From Candidatus Azobacteroides sp. (lineage in GTDB: Bacteria > Bacteroidota > Bacteroidia > Bacteroidales > WRGA01), in NCBI GenBank assembly GCA_009787405.1, contig WRGA01000118.1:1-63583 (forward strand): a DNA stretch of 63,583 nt, given 5' to 3'. This document shows, piece by piece, positions 9,336 through 18,491 of the stretch (positions are counted from its first letter, which is position 1; each line of letters starts with the position of its first letter). Both the position numbers and the translations under genes were made by a program. The notes below the pieces were generated by a model. The model was not told where the DNA came from, did not search any database, and was given only the letters and a program-made list of their open reading frames with translations.

Positions 9336-10859
9336 ATGAGAGATAATCAGAATCAGGCCTATATTGCTCGGGCGAAGGATAAAGAGTTGTTTATTTTGCC
9401 GCAAATGGCAAACCGTCACGGATTGATTGCCGGGGCTACGGGTACGGGAAAAACCGTTTCTCTTCAAAATCTGGCCGAAACATTCAGCCAATACGGAGTT
9501 CCTGTTTTTATGACAGACATAAAAGGGGATCTTTCCGGCATTTCCAAACAAGGCGGCGGAAATCCCAATGTGACCGAACGGGTGGATGATTTTAAATTGA
9601 TCGATAAAGGATTTCAATATCAAGGTTTTCCGGTTCGTTTCTGGGATGTTTTCGGTGAAGCAGGCCACCCGTTTCGTGCTACCATTTCACAGATGGGGCC
9701 GTTGCTTCTTTCTCGTTTGTTTGATCTGAATGATACGCAATCGGGGGTATTGTCGTTAATTTTTAAAATTGCCGATGATAACGGTTTGTTATTGATCGAT
9801 ATGAAAGATTTACGGGAAATGGTGAAATATGTCGGTGATAATCGTACTCGGTTTACGACTCGGTACGGCAATATATCGACGGCAAGTATCGGCGCCATTC
9901 AACGGGTTTTGCTGCAATTGGAAGAGCAGGGGGCCGATAAATTTTTCATGGAGCCGTCGCTTGATATTCGGGATTTGTTGCAGATCGATATTTCGGGAAA
10001 AGGATTGATCAATATTTTAACCGCTGACCGGTTGATGCGATCTCCCCGCCTGTATTCCACGTTGTTGTTGTGGCTGTTGTCGGAACTGTTTGAAGTGTTG
10101 CCGGAAGTCGGAGATTTGGATAAACCGAAGCTGGTATTCTTTTTCGATGAAGCTCATTTGTTGTTTAACGGGGCGCCCAAAGCCTTGCTCGAAAAAATAG
10201 AGCAAGTGGTGCGGTTGATTCGTTCGAAAGGAGTCGGCGTTTATTTTGTCACGCAAAATCCCGTCGATGTTCCCGATGTGGTGTTGGGACAGTTGGGTAA
10301 CCGGATACAACATGCTTTGAGGGCTTTCACTCCCAGAGACCAAAAAGCCGTGAAATCGGCTGCGGAAACATTTCGGGAGAATCCTGCGGTCAATGTGAAA
10401 AAAGAGATCACCGAGTTGGGGGTAGGCGAAGCATTGGTGTCGTTTTTGGATGCGAAAGGCATTCCGATGCCGGTCGAAAGAGCGTTTGTTTTGCCGCCTC
10501 AAAGCCGTATCGGGCCGATTACCGACGATGAACGGCAGGAACTGATCCGTAAGTCGGCGGTTTTCGGTGTTTATGAAAAGGAAATTGATCGGGAATCGGC
10601 GTATGAGATTTTACAGGCACAAATCGATCAACGGAATCAGGAATTGCAGGCGCAACAGCGGCAAAAAGAAGCCGGGAAAGCCGCAAAGCCGCAAAGAACA
10701 TCGTCCGGTCGCGCCGGATTCGGCGGAGGAATTTTGGGCGATATCTTCGGAGAAGTAGCCAAACAAACCGAACGCAGCATTACCCGGAATATCGGGAATC
10801 AGGTCGGAAGACAAATTGTGAGGGGGATCTTGGGCGGTATTTTCGGAGGAAAGAAATGA
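9336..10859 (+). CDS. HerA-like ATPase (DUF853 family)
   Basis: 507 residues. It is a FtsK/HerA-superfamily ATPase with Walker A 'GATGTGKT' (33-40) and Walker B '[12 protein letters not shown]' (about residues 266-277). The C-terminal 60 residues are low-complexity: a Gln/Lys-rich segment followed by repeated GGI-LG-IFGEV/GGIFGG glycine-rich units, usual for this family. It is expected to be cytoplasmic. The family (COG0433) is widespread, and its physiological role is not established. No NurA-like nuclease gene is adjacent, which distinguishes it from the archaeal HerA-NurA pair. Confidence 0.85.
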   Translation: MRDNQNQAYIARAKDKELFILPQMANRHGLIAGATGTGKTVSLQNLAETFSQYGVPVFMTDIKGDLSGISKQGGGNPNVTERVDDFKLIDKGFQYQGFPVRFWDVFGEAGHPFRATISQMGPLLLSRLFDLNDTQSGVLSLIFKIADDNGLLLIDMKDLREMVKYVGDNRTRFTTRYGNISTASIGAIQRVLLQLEEQGADKFFMEPSLDIRDLLQIDISGKGLINILTADRLMRSPRLYSTLLLWLLSELFEVLPEVGDLDKPKLVFFFDEAHLLFNGAPKALLEKIEQVVRLIRSKGVGVYFVTQNPVDVPDVVLGQLGNRIQHALRAFTPRDQKAVKSAAETFRENPAVNVKKEITELGVGEALVSFLDAKGIPMPVERAFVLPPQSRIGPITDDERQELIRKSAVFGVYEKEIDRESAYEILQAQIDQRNQELQAQQRQKEAGKAAKPQRTSSGRAGFGGGILGDIFGEVAKQTERSITRNIGNQVGRQIVRGILGGIFGGKK

Positions 10860-10891
10860 CCGGTAACGCAAAAAACAAATAACTGATTTTG

Positions 10892-11800
10892 ATGTTTTTA
10901 GAAGCAAAGAACGTTACAAAGCAATTTGCGAATCATTTAGCTTTAGACGGGGTTGACATTCAAGTGTTCCGCAACCGTATTTTCGGATTGTTGGGGCCTA
11001 ACGGCGCGGGAAAAACGACATTCATCCGCATCGTCAATCAAATCATGGCGCCGGATTCCGGTGAGTTGTTGATTGAGGGTCGGCCTGTCACGGAAAACGA
11101 TGTTTACCGGATTGGTTATCTGCCTGAAGAACGCGGATTATACAAAAAAATGAAAGTCGGGGAACAGGCATTGTATTTGTCTCAACTGAAAGGACTTTCC
11201 CGTCAAGAAGCAAAGAAAAGACTGACGGAATGGTTTGAAAAGCTGGACATCATGAGTTGGTGGAATAAACGGCTTGAAGCATTATCGAAAGGCATGCAGC
11301 AAAAAGTACAATTTGTGACGACGGTTGTTCATAATCCCGAGCTGCTCATCTTTGACGAACCTTTCAGCGGGTTTGATCCGGTCAATGCCGAATTGTTGAA
11401 AAAAGAAATTCTTGAGCTGAAAAAGAAGGGGGCGACCATTATTTTTTCTACCCACAACATGAGTTCCGTGGAGGAACTTTGCGATGATATTGCATTAATC
11501 AATGATTCTAAAGTCGTTTTAAGCGGAAATGTCGAGGAAATCAGGAACAATTTCAAAACAAACATGGTCCGGTTGCAAATCAAATCTTCCGGAAACCTTT
11601 CTTTTGAGGAGAATGAGTCGTATTCGGTTTTATCCGTCGTACCAAAGTTGTCCGGATGGGAAGTGCGCATCTTGAAAAAAGAAAATATTTCATATAAAGA
11701 ATTGATATGTATGCTGTTGGAACGATATGATGTTTTTTCCTTTGAGGAAGAGCTTCCTTCCATGAAGGATATTTTTATTAAGACGGTTCGAAATGAATAA
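10892..11800 (+). CDS. ABC transporter ATP-binding protein, NatA-like
   Basis: 302 residues from the ATG at 10892 (the TTG one codon earlier is unlikely). Walker A is 'GLLGPNGAGKTT' (32-43), the signature is 'LSKGMQQKVQF', Walker B is 'LLIFDEPFSGFDP', and the switch histidine is in 'IIFSTHNMSSVE'. The C-terminal 70 residues form the accessory domain common in ABC-2 exporters. The gene overlaps the permease gene by 8 bp, so the two are translationally coupled. Substrate unknown; sodium or drug export is a family-level guess. Confidence 0.9.
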   Translation: MFLEAKNVTKQFANHLALDGVDIQVFRNRIFGLLGPNGAGKTTFIRIVNQIMAPDSGELLIEGRPVTENDVYRIGYLPEERGLYKKMKVGEQALYLSQLKGLSRQEAKKRLTEWFEKLDIMSWWNKRLEALSKGMQQKVQFVTTVVHNPELLIFDEPFSGFDPVNAELLKKEILELKKKGATIIFSTHNMSSVEELCDDIALINDSKVVLSGNVEEIRNNFKTNMVRLQIKSSGNLSFEENESYSVLSVVPKLSGWEVRILKKENISYKELICMLLERYDVFSFEEELPSMKDIFIKTVRNE

Positions 11801-13109
11801 GATATATCTGATAATACGCCGGGAATATTGGACACGGGTCAATAAAAAATCTTTTATTATTCTCACCTTTTTGACTCCCGTCCTTTTTGCCGCCCTGATC
11901 TTTGTCCCGTTATGGCTTGCAACGATCAAGGATAATGAGCAAAAAGTGTTTGTGATACTTGACGATACCGGCAAATACGCTCCGGTTTTTCAGGATGTCG
12001 ACCATTACGTTTTCAAATATCAATCCGGAAAAATGGATGTTCCGGATCAAAAATGGAGCCTGAATAAAGAAATTTATGCATTCATCCATATCAAAGAGGA
12101 TTTGTCAAACAATCCGAATGCCATGAGCATTTATTCCGAAAAAACAGTCAGCATGCCCGAAGTGAATATGGTGCGGAGCGTGATGGAAAAATATCTGGAG
12201 AATGAGAAGTTAGCCTCATTTAATATCCCGAATATTAAGGAGATGATTCGGCAATCGCAAATTAAACTGAATATCGACACCATTAAAATAGGAAAAGACG
12301 GTACCGAAAAAGAAAGTTCGGGGGAGATTGCGGCAGCTGTTTCTCTTGTCGTATCGTTGTTGATCTATATGTTTATTTTTATGTATGGAGCACAAGTCAT
12401 GAACAGCGTATCGGAAGAGAAAACGAATCGCATCGTCGAAGTCATCATTTCTTCGGTAAAACCGTTTCATTTAATGATGGGAAAGATTCTCGGTACGGTT
12501 TTGGTCGGATTGACTCAATTTTTTTTATGGATTGTGTTTACGGGAATCATTGTGACGATTGTTAATCTGATTCTCGGAGTGTCATTATTTTCTTCTCCGG
12601 ATACGACATTGCCGGGTGCGGGAATAGACGGCCTTTTTTCTCCGGGTAATGAAGCGACGGCTGTGATGAAGAAACTGTCGGGGATCGATTGGGGGACGTT
12701 GTTTGTTTGTTTTATCATTTATTTTTTGGGAGGATATTTATTGTATTCTTCATTTTTTGCGGCAATAGGCGCTGCCGTTGACACTTCTTCCGAATCTCAG
12801 CAATTTGTATTGCCGGTCACTCTTCCGTTGATTTTTGCGTTGTATGTGGTTATTTACGGAATCCGGAATCCGGAAGGCCCGTTGTTTTTTTGGTGTTCGT
12901 TCATTCCCTTTACGTCTCCGATTGTCATGATGGCCCGTATTCCTTTTGAAGTGCCGGTGTGGCAGATTTTGTTGTCGGTTGCATTATTGATCATGTCATT
13001 TATTGTTTTTACGTGGATTTCGGGAAAAATCTATAAAACAGGCATTTTGATGTACGGGAAAAAAGTGAGTTATCATGAAATTTGGAAATGGCTGAAATAC
13101 AGGAGCTGA
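11793..13109 (+). CDS. ABC-2 type transporter permease, NatB-like
   Basis: 438 residues. One transmembrane helix lies near residue 30 ('TFLTPVLFAALIFVPLWLATI'), followed by an extracytoplasmic domain of about 150 residues and a cluster of five helices from about 185 to the C-terminus. The segment 'NSVSEEKTNRIVEVIISSVK' is the hallmark of NatB/ABC2_membrane_3 permeases. It forms the membrane half of the exporter with the overlapping upstream ATPase. Confidence 0.88.
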   Translation: MNKIYLIIRREYWTRVNKKSFIILTFLTPVLFAALIFVPLWLATIKDNEQKVFVILDDTGKYAPVFQDVDHYVFKYQSGKMDVPDQKWSLNKEIYAFIHIKEDLSNNPNAMSIYSEKTVSMPEVNMVRSVMEKYLENEKLASFNIPNIKEMIRQSQIKLNIDTIKIGKDGTEKESSGEIAAAVSLVVSLLIYMFIFMYGAQVMNSVSEEKTNRIVEVIISSVKPFHLMMGKILGTVLVGLTQFFLWIVFTGIIVTIVNLILGVSLFSSPDTTLPGAGIDGLFSPGNEATAVMKKLSGIDWGTLFVCFIIYFLGGYLLYSSFFAAIGAAVDTSSESQQFVLPVTLPLIFALYVVIYGIRNPEGPLFFWCSFIPFTSPIVMMARIPFEVPVWQILLSVALLIMSFIVFTWISGKIYKTGILMYGKKVSYHEIWKWLKYRS

Positions 13110-13193
13110 ACCTTGATATAATCTTAATTATCTCAGTAGGATGTGATTGTTGTGTGCCGTGAAATAAACATTTTTAATAATTTTATTATATAA

Positions 13194-13228
13194 TTGTCTT
13201 ATTATTCTTTTAAAAAAGAGTACCTTTG
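13194..13228 (+). promoter_or_regulatory. Putative promoter of the tyrosine kinase gene
   Basis: A perfect -7 TACCTTTG (13221-13228) is preceded by TTG at 13194-13196 with a 24-nt spacer, slightly long for the consensus. It leaves a 160-nt untranslated leader before the ATG at 13389. Confidence 0.45.
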
Positions 13229-13388
13229 CATTTTCATTTTTTTGTAAGGTTGTATCGTCGGTGGTCGCGTTGATTTTATTGTTTTGTATTCGGTCACTGT
13301 TTCAGGTATAAAAGCGGAAAAATATCGGGATAAAAATGTCCCTCTTTGAAATAAAATTTTTTACACTTAAAATGATTGTTATTGAGTC

Positions 13389-15695
13389 ATGAGCATGTAT
13401 AATGATCTTGTCATTACAGAAAAAGACCAGCAAGAGGAAGATAGTATCAATTTGAAGCAACTATTTTACAAGTATTTGTCTTATTGGAAATGGATTGTTG
13501 CATCTTTCATTTTATTTGTTTTGTTGGGTTTTTTGTATACTAAAATTACAACTCCCATTTATGAGGTGCAATCCAGCGTCTTAATAAAGAAGAATGATTC
13601 CGGCGCCGGCGCGAACGATTTGATGGCGCAACTGAATTTATTCTCCGGATCCAAGGAAACAGATAATGAAGTTGAGATATTTAAGTCTTATACGTTGATG
13701 GAGCGGGTTGTCGAAGACTTGAATCTGAATGTCCGTTACTATAAAAAAGAAGGATTGAGAAAGAGGGAACTGTATAAAGATTCTCCGATCAGGGTTGAAA
13801 TTATTACACCAAACGATACGTTGTTTCAGAAACCGTTAAAAATGAAATTAACGGGCGAAAACAATATCAAGATAAATGGAGAGACCTGTCCTTTGAATGC
13901 GCCTGTTCGTCAATTTTCAGGAGCTTTTAAGGTCATGTTGATTGATTCTGTTGCAAAAACTTGGGATAAAGATGAGGAGTTGACCGTTGCTTTGTCAAAT
14001 AAAAAAGCCATGGTGAAAAACATGCAAGAGGCTCTTTCCGTAACAACACCGACTAAAGGGAATGCCACGGTTTTGTATTTGAATCTTCAAGTACCGAATC
14101 GGGATATGGGAATCGATATTTTGACGAAGTTGATTCAGAAATATAATCAAGCCAATGTCGAGGATAAAAATACCGTTGCCGCAAATACGATGGCATTTAT
14201 TCAAGAACGGATAACGTTGTTGTCGGAAGAACTCAATAATGCGGAAAAAGATGTCGAACGATTTAAATCTGCAAATCAAATAACGGATATCAGCGCCCAA
14301 TCCCAATTATTTTTGCAAAGTGTGCAATCTAAAGATGCCCAATTGAGTCAAGTGAATATCCAACTCGGAGTGTTGGGAAATATAGAGCAGTATGTTTTGA
14401 ATAAAAATAATGAGGCGACTTCTGCTCCCGCAACTTTGGGGATAGGAGATCCTACTTTGCTTGGATTGATCGCACAACTTACGTCCTTGGAAACCGAACG
14501 GGCTAAAGCTTTAAAGACAGTTCGTCCGGATAACCCGATTGTTGCTGCGTATGACGATCAGATTTCGAATTTGAAACAGAGTATTTATGCTAATATTCAG
14601 ACATTAAAAAAAGGATTGGAGATTACAAGACGGAGTATTCAGAACGAGAACAACCAGTTGGAATCGATGATCAGATCAATCCCGCAAAAAGAACGGGAAT
14701 TGGTTGATATTACCCGTCAACAATCCATTAAGAATGAACTTTATGTTTTCTTGTTGTCTAAAAAAGAAGAAGTGGCACTCTCTTATGCTGCGACGGTTTC
14801 CGACAGCCGCATAATCGATTATCCGATAAGCACCGACATTCCGGTGAAACCGGTCAAACGGAATATCCTTTTGATTTTCGGATTGTTGGGCTTAATTATT
14901 CCGGTCGGCGTGATTTACCTGAAAGAATTGATATACAATAAGGTTGAAAATAAGTCTGACGTGCATAAAGAAACATCGATACCGATTATCGGAGAAATTT
15001 CTTTCTTAGAGAATAATTCGGCCCCGATTATTATTTCTCTAAAAGAGAGAAACAGGCAGGGAGAGCAGTTCAGATCGTTAAGAACCAACCTGCAGTTTTT
15101 ATGGAAAAATGACGGTAATGCCAATATTGTATTGATAACATCTGATACCAGCGGGGAGGGTAAGTCGTTCGTAGCATTGAATTTGGGGGCCGGATTAGCC
15201 TTGACCGGCAAAAAAACGGTTCTTCTCGGGTTTGATATGCGTCATCCTCAGTTGCAAAAAAGATTGAATATTAAAAACAGTATCGGATTAAGCGGTTATT
15301 TGTCGAAACAAGCCGAATTGGACGATATTATTTACTCTATTCCCGAATATGCCGGTTATTTCTTCATTCCCGGCGGCCCTATTCCTCCGAACCCGATAGA
15401 GCTGATGATGGGTGAAAAAATGCCGCTGTTGTTTGAGGAATTAGGGAAAAGATTTGATTATATCGTAATTGACAGTCCTCCCGTCGGGTTGGTCAGTGAT
15501 GCATTGATTTTGGAAAAATATACTGATATTACCTTATACGTTGTTCGCCACAATTATACTACTAAAGAAAGTTTGAAGAATATAGAGAATCTACATAAAA
15601 ACGATCGATTCAAAAAGATGAATATTGTCATTAACGGGGTAAAAGATGATACGTTGTATTATGGATACAAATACAAGAACACATATTATGACTAA
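13389..15695 (+). CDS. Polysaccharide biosynthesis tyrosine autokinase (Wzc/ExoP type)
   Basis: 768 residues. The N-terminal Wzz chain-length domain has a transmembrane helix at about 35-55, a long periplasmic coiled-coil region, and a second helix at about 495-515. The cytoplasmic BY-kinase domain has Walker A 'SDTSGEGKSF' (about 584-593), Walker A' 'GFDMRHPQL' (about 613) and Walker B 'YIVIDSPP' (about 695). The C-terminal tail is a tyrosine cluster (seven Tyr within the last 14 residues) used for autophosphorylation. It is expected to control export or length of capsule/exopolysaccharide. No wza or polysaccharide cluster is next to it, so it is an orphan here. Confidence 0.93.
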   Translation: MSMYNDLVITEKDQQEEDSINLKQLFYKYLSYWKWIVASFILFVLLGFLYTKITTPIYEVQSSVLIKKNDSGAGANDLMAQLNLFSGSKETDNEVEIFKSYTLMERVVEDLNLNVRYYKKEGLRKRELYKDSPIRVEIITPNDTLFQKPLKMKLTGENNIKINGETCPLNAPVRQFSGAFKVMLIDSVAKTWDKDEELTVALSNKKAMVKNMQEALSVTTPTKGNATVLYLNLQVPNRDMGIDILTKLIQKYNQANVEDKNTVAANTMAFIQERITLLSEELNNAEKDVERFKSANQITDISAQSQLFLQSVQSKDAQLSQVNIQLGVLGNIEQYVLNKNNEATSAPATLGIGDPTLLGLIAQLTSLETERAKALKTVRPDNPIVAAYDDQISNLKQSIYANIQTLKKGLEITRRSIQNENNQLESMIRSIPQKERELVDITRQQSIKNELYVFLLSKKEEVALSYAATVSDSRIIDYPISTDIPVKPVKRNILLIFGLLGLIIPVGVIYLKELIYNKVENKSDVHKETSIPIIGEISFLENNSAPIIISLKERNRQGEQFRSLRTNLQFLWKNDGNANIVLITSDTSGEGKSFVALNLGAGLALTGKKTVLLGFDMRHPQLQKRLNIKNSIGLSGYLSKQAELDDIIYSIPEYAGYFFIPGGPIPPNPIELMMGEKMPLLFEELGKRFDYIVIDSPPVGLVSDALILEKYTDITLYVVRHNYTTKESLKNIENLHKNDRFKKMNIVINGVKDDTLYYGYKYKNTYYD

Positions 15696-15712
15696 ATTGT
15701 TTTGAAAAAATT

Positions 15713-15750
15713 AAATGCCGGTTCCATTGTAAAGGATACCGGCATTTTTT
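15713..15750 (+). terminator. Intrinsic terminator of the tyrosine kinase gene
   Basis: A perfect 10-bp stem (aaatgccggt 15713-15722 / accggcattt 15738-15747), a 15-nt loop and a T6 tract. It argues against translation of the next gene from the upstream TTG at 15702, which lies before the hairpin. Confidence 0.85.
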
Positions 15751-15764
15751 GTCATTTATCGGAA

Positions 15765-16526
15765 ATGAAGAAAATAGTGTCGTTGCTTTTCTTTTTGATC
15801 GTTTTTGTTGACGGGCATGCTCAACAGAAGGTCATTCATGTGTTGGTTGCTCTTTGTGATAATAAGAATCAAGGTATTATACCGGTGCCGGCTAAGATCG
15901 GAAACGGACAGGAGCCCGCCGATAATCTTTACTGGGGATGCGCTTACGGAGTCAAAAGTTTTTTAAAGGCACAATCGGATTGGAAGTTAGTGAGACAAAT
16001 AAATAAAGTTGATGCCTGTATTCTCGAAAGAGTGGTGTTTAAGCATACGAAAGCGGATGTTTATTTAGTTGCCGATGCGTACGACGGAGCCTGGATAAAG
16101 GAAGCGATAAACGACTTTTTAAATTATTCGGCCGGTTTAAACAGGCAGATTATTTATGTTAATTCAACGGAGTTGAAAATCGGAGGAAATTCTGCGTTGA
16201 TCTGCTACATCGGGCATAACGGATTAATGGATTTCTCGTTGTCGTCATATCCGGAGGGCGTTGATGGGGAAAGACGCGATATCGCTGTTTTTGCTTGTGC
16301 GAGCAAGCCGTATTTCAGTGCTCCCGTGAAACAAACCGGGGCCAATCCTTTGATTTGGACGACGCATTTAATGTGCCCCGAAGCATATACATTAACGGCG
16401 ATGGTCGATTCCTGGATTAAGAATGAAAAACCCGAAACGATAAGAGAAAAAGTGGCTCAGGCTTACAATAAATACCAAAAATGTGGAATTAGAGGCGCTC
16501 GTAACCTTTTCGTAACCGGATGGTGA
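15765..16526 (+). CDS. Exported protein of unknown function, candidate clan CD cysteine-peptidase-like fold
   Basis: 253 residues from the ATG at 15765, which lies after the terminator and opens a clean signal peptide (1-19, cleavage after GHA). I do not recognise a named family. Visible features: a motif 'VALCDNKNQGIIPVPAKIGN' (28-47) followed by 'NLYWGCAYGVKSFL', then 'ICYIGHNGLMDF' with H151-N-G, and 'DIAVFACAS' with A177-C178. A hydrophobic strand ending in H-x-G, followed 27 residues later by a hydrophobic strand ending in A-C, is the arrangement of the catalytic dyad in clan CD peptidases (caspase, gingipain, clostripain). This assignment is inference. The protein should be periplasmic, and its gene is isolated. 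Confidence 0.6.
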   Translation: MKKIVSLLFFLIVFVDGHAQQKVIHVLVALCDNKNQGIIPVPAKIGNGQEPADNLYWGCAYGVKSFLKAQSDWKLVRQINKVDACILERVVFKHTKADVYLVADAYDGAWIKEAINDFLNYSAGLNRQIIYVNSTELKIGGNSALICYIGHNGLMDFSLSSYPEGVDGERRDIAVFACASKPYFSAPVKQTGANPLIWTTHLMCPEAYTLTAMVDSWIKNEKPETIREKVAQAYNKYQKCGIRGARNLFVTGW

Positions 16527-16591
16527 CCGGGTTCTTTTTATTGCGCGGAGAAAATATTCAGATAAGTCATCCGGATCATTTGTTTTTTTAT

Positions 16592-16599
16592 TACCTTTG
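16592..16599 (+). promoter_or_regulatory. -7 box (TACCTTTG) of rplS
   Basis: An exact TAnnTTTG match 88 bp before the ATG at 16688. No correctly spaced -33 TTG is seen. Confidence 0.5.
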
Positions 16600-16687
16600 C
16601 AGCTGCTTTCACGTAATCTCTTACAAAATCAAGATGTTTGTAATATTGCGTTTTCAAGTAAATCAATAAAAAAGCTGTATAACCATC

Positions 16688-17035
16688 ATGGACTTAATTA
16701 AAATTGCAGAGCAGTCTTTTGCTACGGGTAAAGTACATCCCAAATTTAAAAGCGGCGATACCGTAACAGTCGCTTATCGTATTGTTGAAGGGAATAAGGA
16801 ACGTATTCAAAATTATCGCGGTGACGTTATTAAAATCTCGGGTCATGGGGATAAAAAGCGATTTACGGTGCGTAAAAACTCAAACGGAGTAGGGGTTGAA
16901 CGGATTTTTCCTATAGAATCTCCCTATATCGAAAGCATTACGGTGAATAAAGTCGGTAAAGTACGCAGGGCAAAATTGTATTATTTGCGTAGCCTTACCG
17001 GTAAAAAAGCCAAGATTAAAGAAAAAAGAGTATAA
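16688..17035 (+). CDS. rplS: 50S ribosomal protein L19 (bL19)
   Basis: 115 residues, the normal length. Family motifs include '[20 protein letters not shown]' (20-39), '[12 protein letters not shown]' and '[15 protein letters not shown]', ending in '[20 protein letters not shown]'. It binds at the interface of the two ribosomal subunits. It stands alone rather than in the rpsP-rimM-trmD-rplS operon of Proteobacteria, which is usual for Bacteroidota. A strong terminator follows. Confidence 0.98.
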   Translation: MDLIKIAEQSFATGKVHPKFKSGDTVTVAYRIVEGNKERIQNYRGDVIKISGHGDKKRFTVRKNSNGVGVERIFPIESPYIESITVNKVGKVRRAKLYYLRSLTGKKAKIKEKRV

Positions 17036-17054
17036 TTTTGTCGATATCAGACAA

Positions 17055-17096
17055 AAAAACAGAGGTTGCATGGAAATGTAAACTCTGTTTTTGTTT
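17055..17096 (+). terminator. Intrinsic terminator of rplS
   Basis: A perfect 10-bp stem aaaaacagag (17055-17064) / ctctgttttt (17083-17092) with an 18-nt loop and a T-rich end. Confidence 0.8.
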
Positions 17097-17103
17097 GATA
17101 AAG

Positions 17104-17132
17104 TTTGTTTTTTGTTTAAAACTATATCTTTG
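17104..17132 (+). promoter_or_regulatory. Promoter of the acyltransferase gene
   Basis: TTTG (17104-17107), a 17-nt spacer and TATCTTTG (17125-17132), immediately after the rplS terminator and 100 bp before the start codon at 17233. Confidence 0.6.
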
Positions 17133-17232
17133 TCCGGATTTAAAATATGATCTTCCGATTAACGTTGTTTTTCCATATATTTAGATTTTGGTGAGTATCA
17201 TTTTATTTTCGGGAAAATTTATTGGTGAATGA

Positions 17233-18423
17233 ATGGAAATTCGAAATTTATTGAAGGTTGATATTGCTCCGAACAGAGTTTATGGTCTTGATATTTTGAG
17301 AGCTGTTGCTATTTTGTCGGTAATATTTCTTCATGGATGCTTGATTACTCCTTCTTTTTTATCGGAAAAGGTTGAGAAGGTTATTCCGGACGGTGTTTCT
17401 ATATTTTTTGTATTGAGCGGTTTTTTGATAGGAGGAATTCTTATCAAAATATTGGAGAGAGAAAAACCGAATTTTACAACTTTACTCGGATTTTGGAAAC
17501 GGAGATGGTATCGGACAATTCCCAATTATTATCTTATTTTGATTATTCACACGTTAATTGCCGTTGTGTTTTGGCCGGGCTTTAATGTTTCCGAAATTAT
17601 TCGTTCCTTCTTTTTCCTTCAAAATTTTGCATGGCTGCAACCCTGGTTTTTTGCCGAATCATGGAGTTTAAGCGTGGAAGAATGGTTTTATCTGCTCATT
17701 CCCGTTTTATTATTTTTGGTGATAAATATCGCCTCAATCAGCAGCAAAAGAGCGGTGCCAGTGATTTCGATCCTTATCATTTTGATGGTGACTGCTTTTC
17801 GATTCGGGAAATATATTTGGTACATTGAAAATGCTCCGGAACAATTGGTTCATCGAGAGGAATTGTTCGGAAAAGAAGTGATTACTCGATTAGACTGTTT
17901 GATGTATGGCGTGATTGCCGCTTATATTTCTTTTTATTTTAAATCGCTTTTTTTGCGCTATAAAGTTCCGCTTTTGTTTGTCGGGATACTGCTATTTTTA
18001 ATTTTAAAAATTGTTCCGAGTGCGAATAATGATCTTTTTGTATGTGTTTTCTCTTATTCGGTGATTTCCTTGGGCACCGCTTTTACATTACCCTTTTTAT
18101 CGGATTATAAAACCGGAAGCGGGCCGGTTTATAAAGCTCTGACTTGCACCAGCCTGATATCCTATTCCATGTATGTATTGCATCTTTCTTTTATTAAATG
18201 GTTTATCATTGATTTTTGTTTGAAAGATGTTTTTTTGTCAATATCAGATTCTTTTTCTCCGACAGCTTTTTGGATATCGCAATATACCTTTTATTGGGTA
18301 TTGACGATTGTTTTATCCATTTTGCTGTATAAATATTTCGAACATCCGTTCATGAGTCTCAGGGATAAGAAGCAGCGTAAAAGAGATTGTCTCAAAAGTC
18401 ACTCGTTTATTCTTGAGCGTTGA
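17233..18423 (+). CDS. Acyltransferase 3 (OafA/YrhL type)
   Basis: 396 residues. It is a polytopic membrane protein of about ten helices. The N-terminal 'LDILRAVAILSVIFLHG' contains the R-x10-H pair (R23, H34) that is essential in this family, and 'FAESWSLSVEEWFYLLIPV' is the second conserved block. Members O-acylate lipopolysaccharide, peptidoglycan or exopolysaccharide; the acceptor here is unknown. The last 13 codons and the stop lie inside the inverted-repeat element at 18383, so the native C-terminus may have been replaced by that insertion. Confidence 0.88.
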   Translation: MEIRNLLKVDIAPNRVYGLDILRAVAILSVIFLHGCLITPSFLSEKVEKVIPDGVSIFFVLSGFLIGGILIKILEREKPNFTTLLGFWKRRWYRTIPNYYLILIIHTLIAVVFWPGFNVSEIIRSFFFLQNFAWLQPWFFAESWSLSVEEWFYLLIPVLLFLVINIASISSKRAVPVISILIILMVTAFRFGKYIWYIENAPEQLVHREELFGKEVITRLDCLMYGVIAAYISFYFKSLFLRYKVPLLFVGILLFLILKIVPSANNDLFVCVFSYSVISLGTAFTLPFLSDYKTGSGPVYKALTCTSLISYSMYVLHLSFIKWFIIDFCLKDVFLSISDSFSPTAFWISQYTFYWVLTIVLSILLYKYFEHPFMSLRDKKQRKRDCLKSHSFILER

Positions 18424-18491
18424 ACATTTGAAATCAAATTCAGATAAGTACCCGAATAAATTAGTGTTAAAAATACTTTTGAGACAGCCTC
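18383..18491. mobile_element. MITE-like element (109 bp) forming the 3' end of the acyltransferase gene
   Basis: 17-bp terminal inverted repeats with 15 matches: gagattgtctcaaaagt at 18383-18399 and acttttgagacagcctc at 18475-18491. The sequence between them shows no coding content. The left end lies within the acyltransferase reading frame, and the right end touches the stop region of hisS (18490). The long loop (75 nt) and missing T tract make a terminator unlikely. No clear target duplication is visible. Confidence 0.55.

Noticed and set aside
9336-10859. HerA-type phage-defence system
   Set aside because: The ATPase is a solitary DUF853-type housekeeping member with no adjacent SIR2, NurA or nuclease gene.
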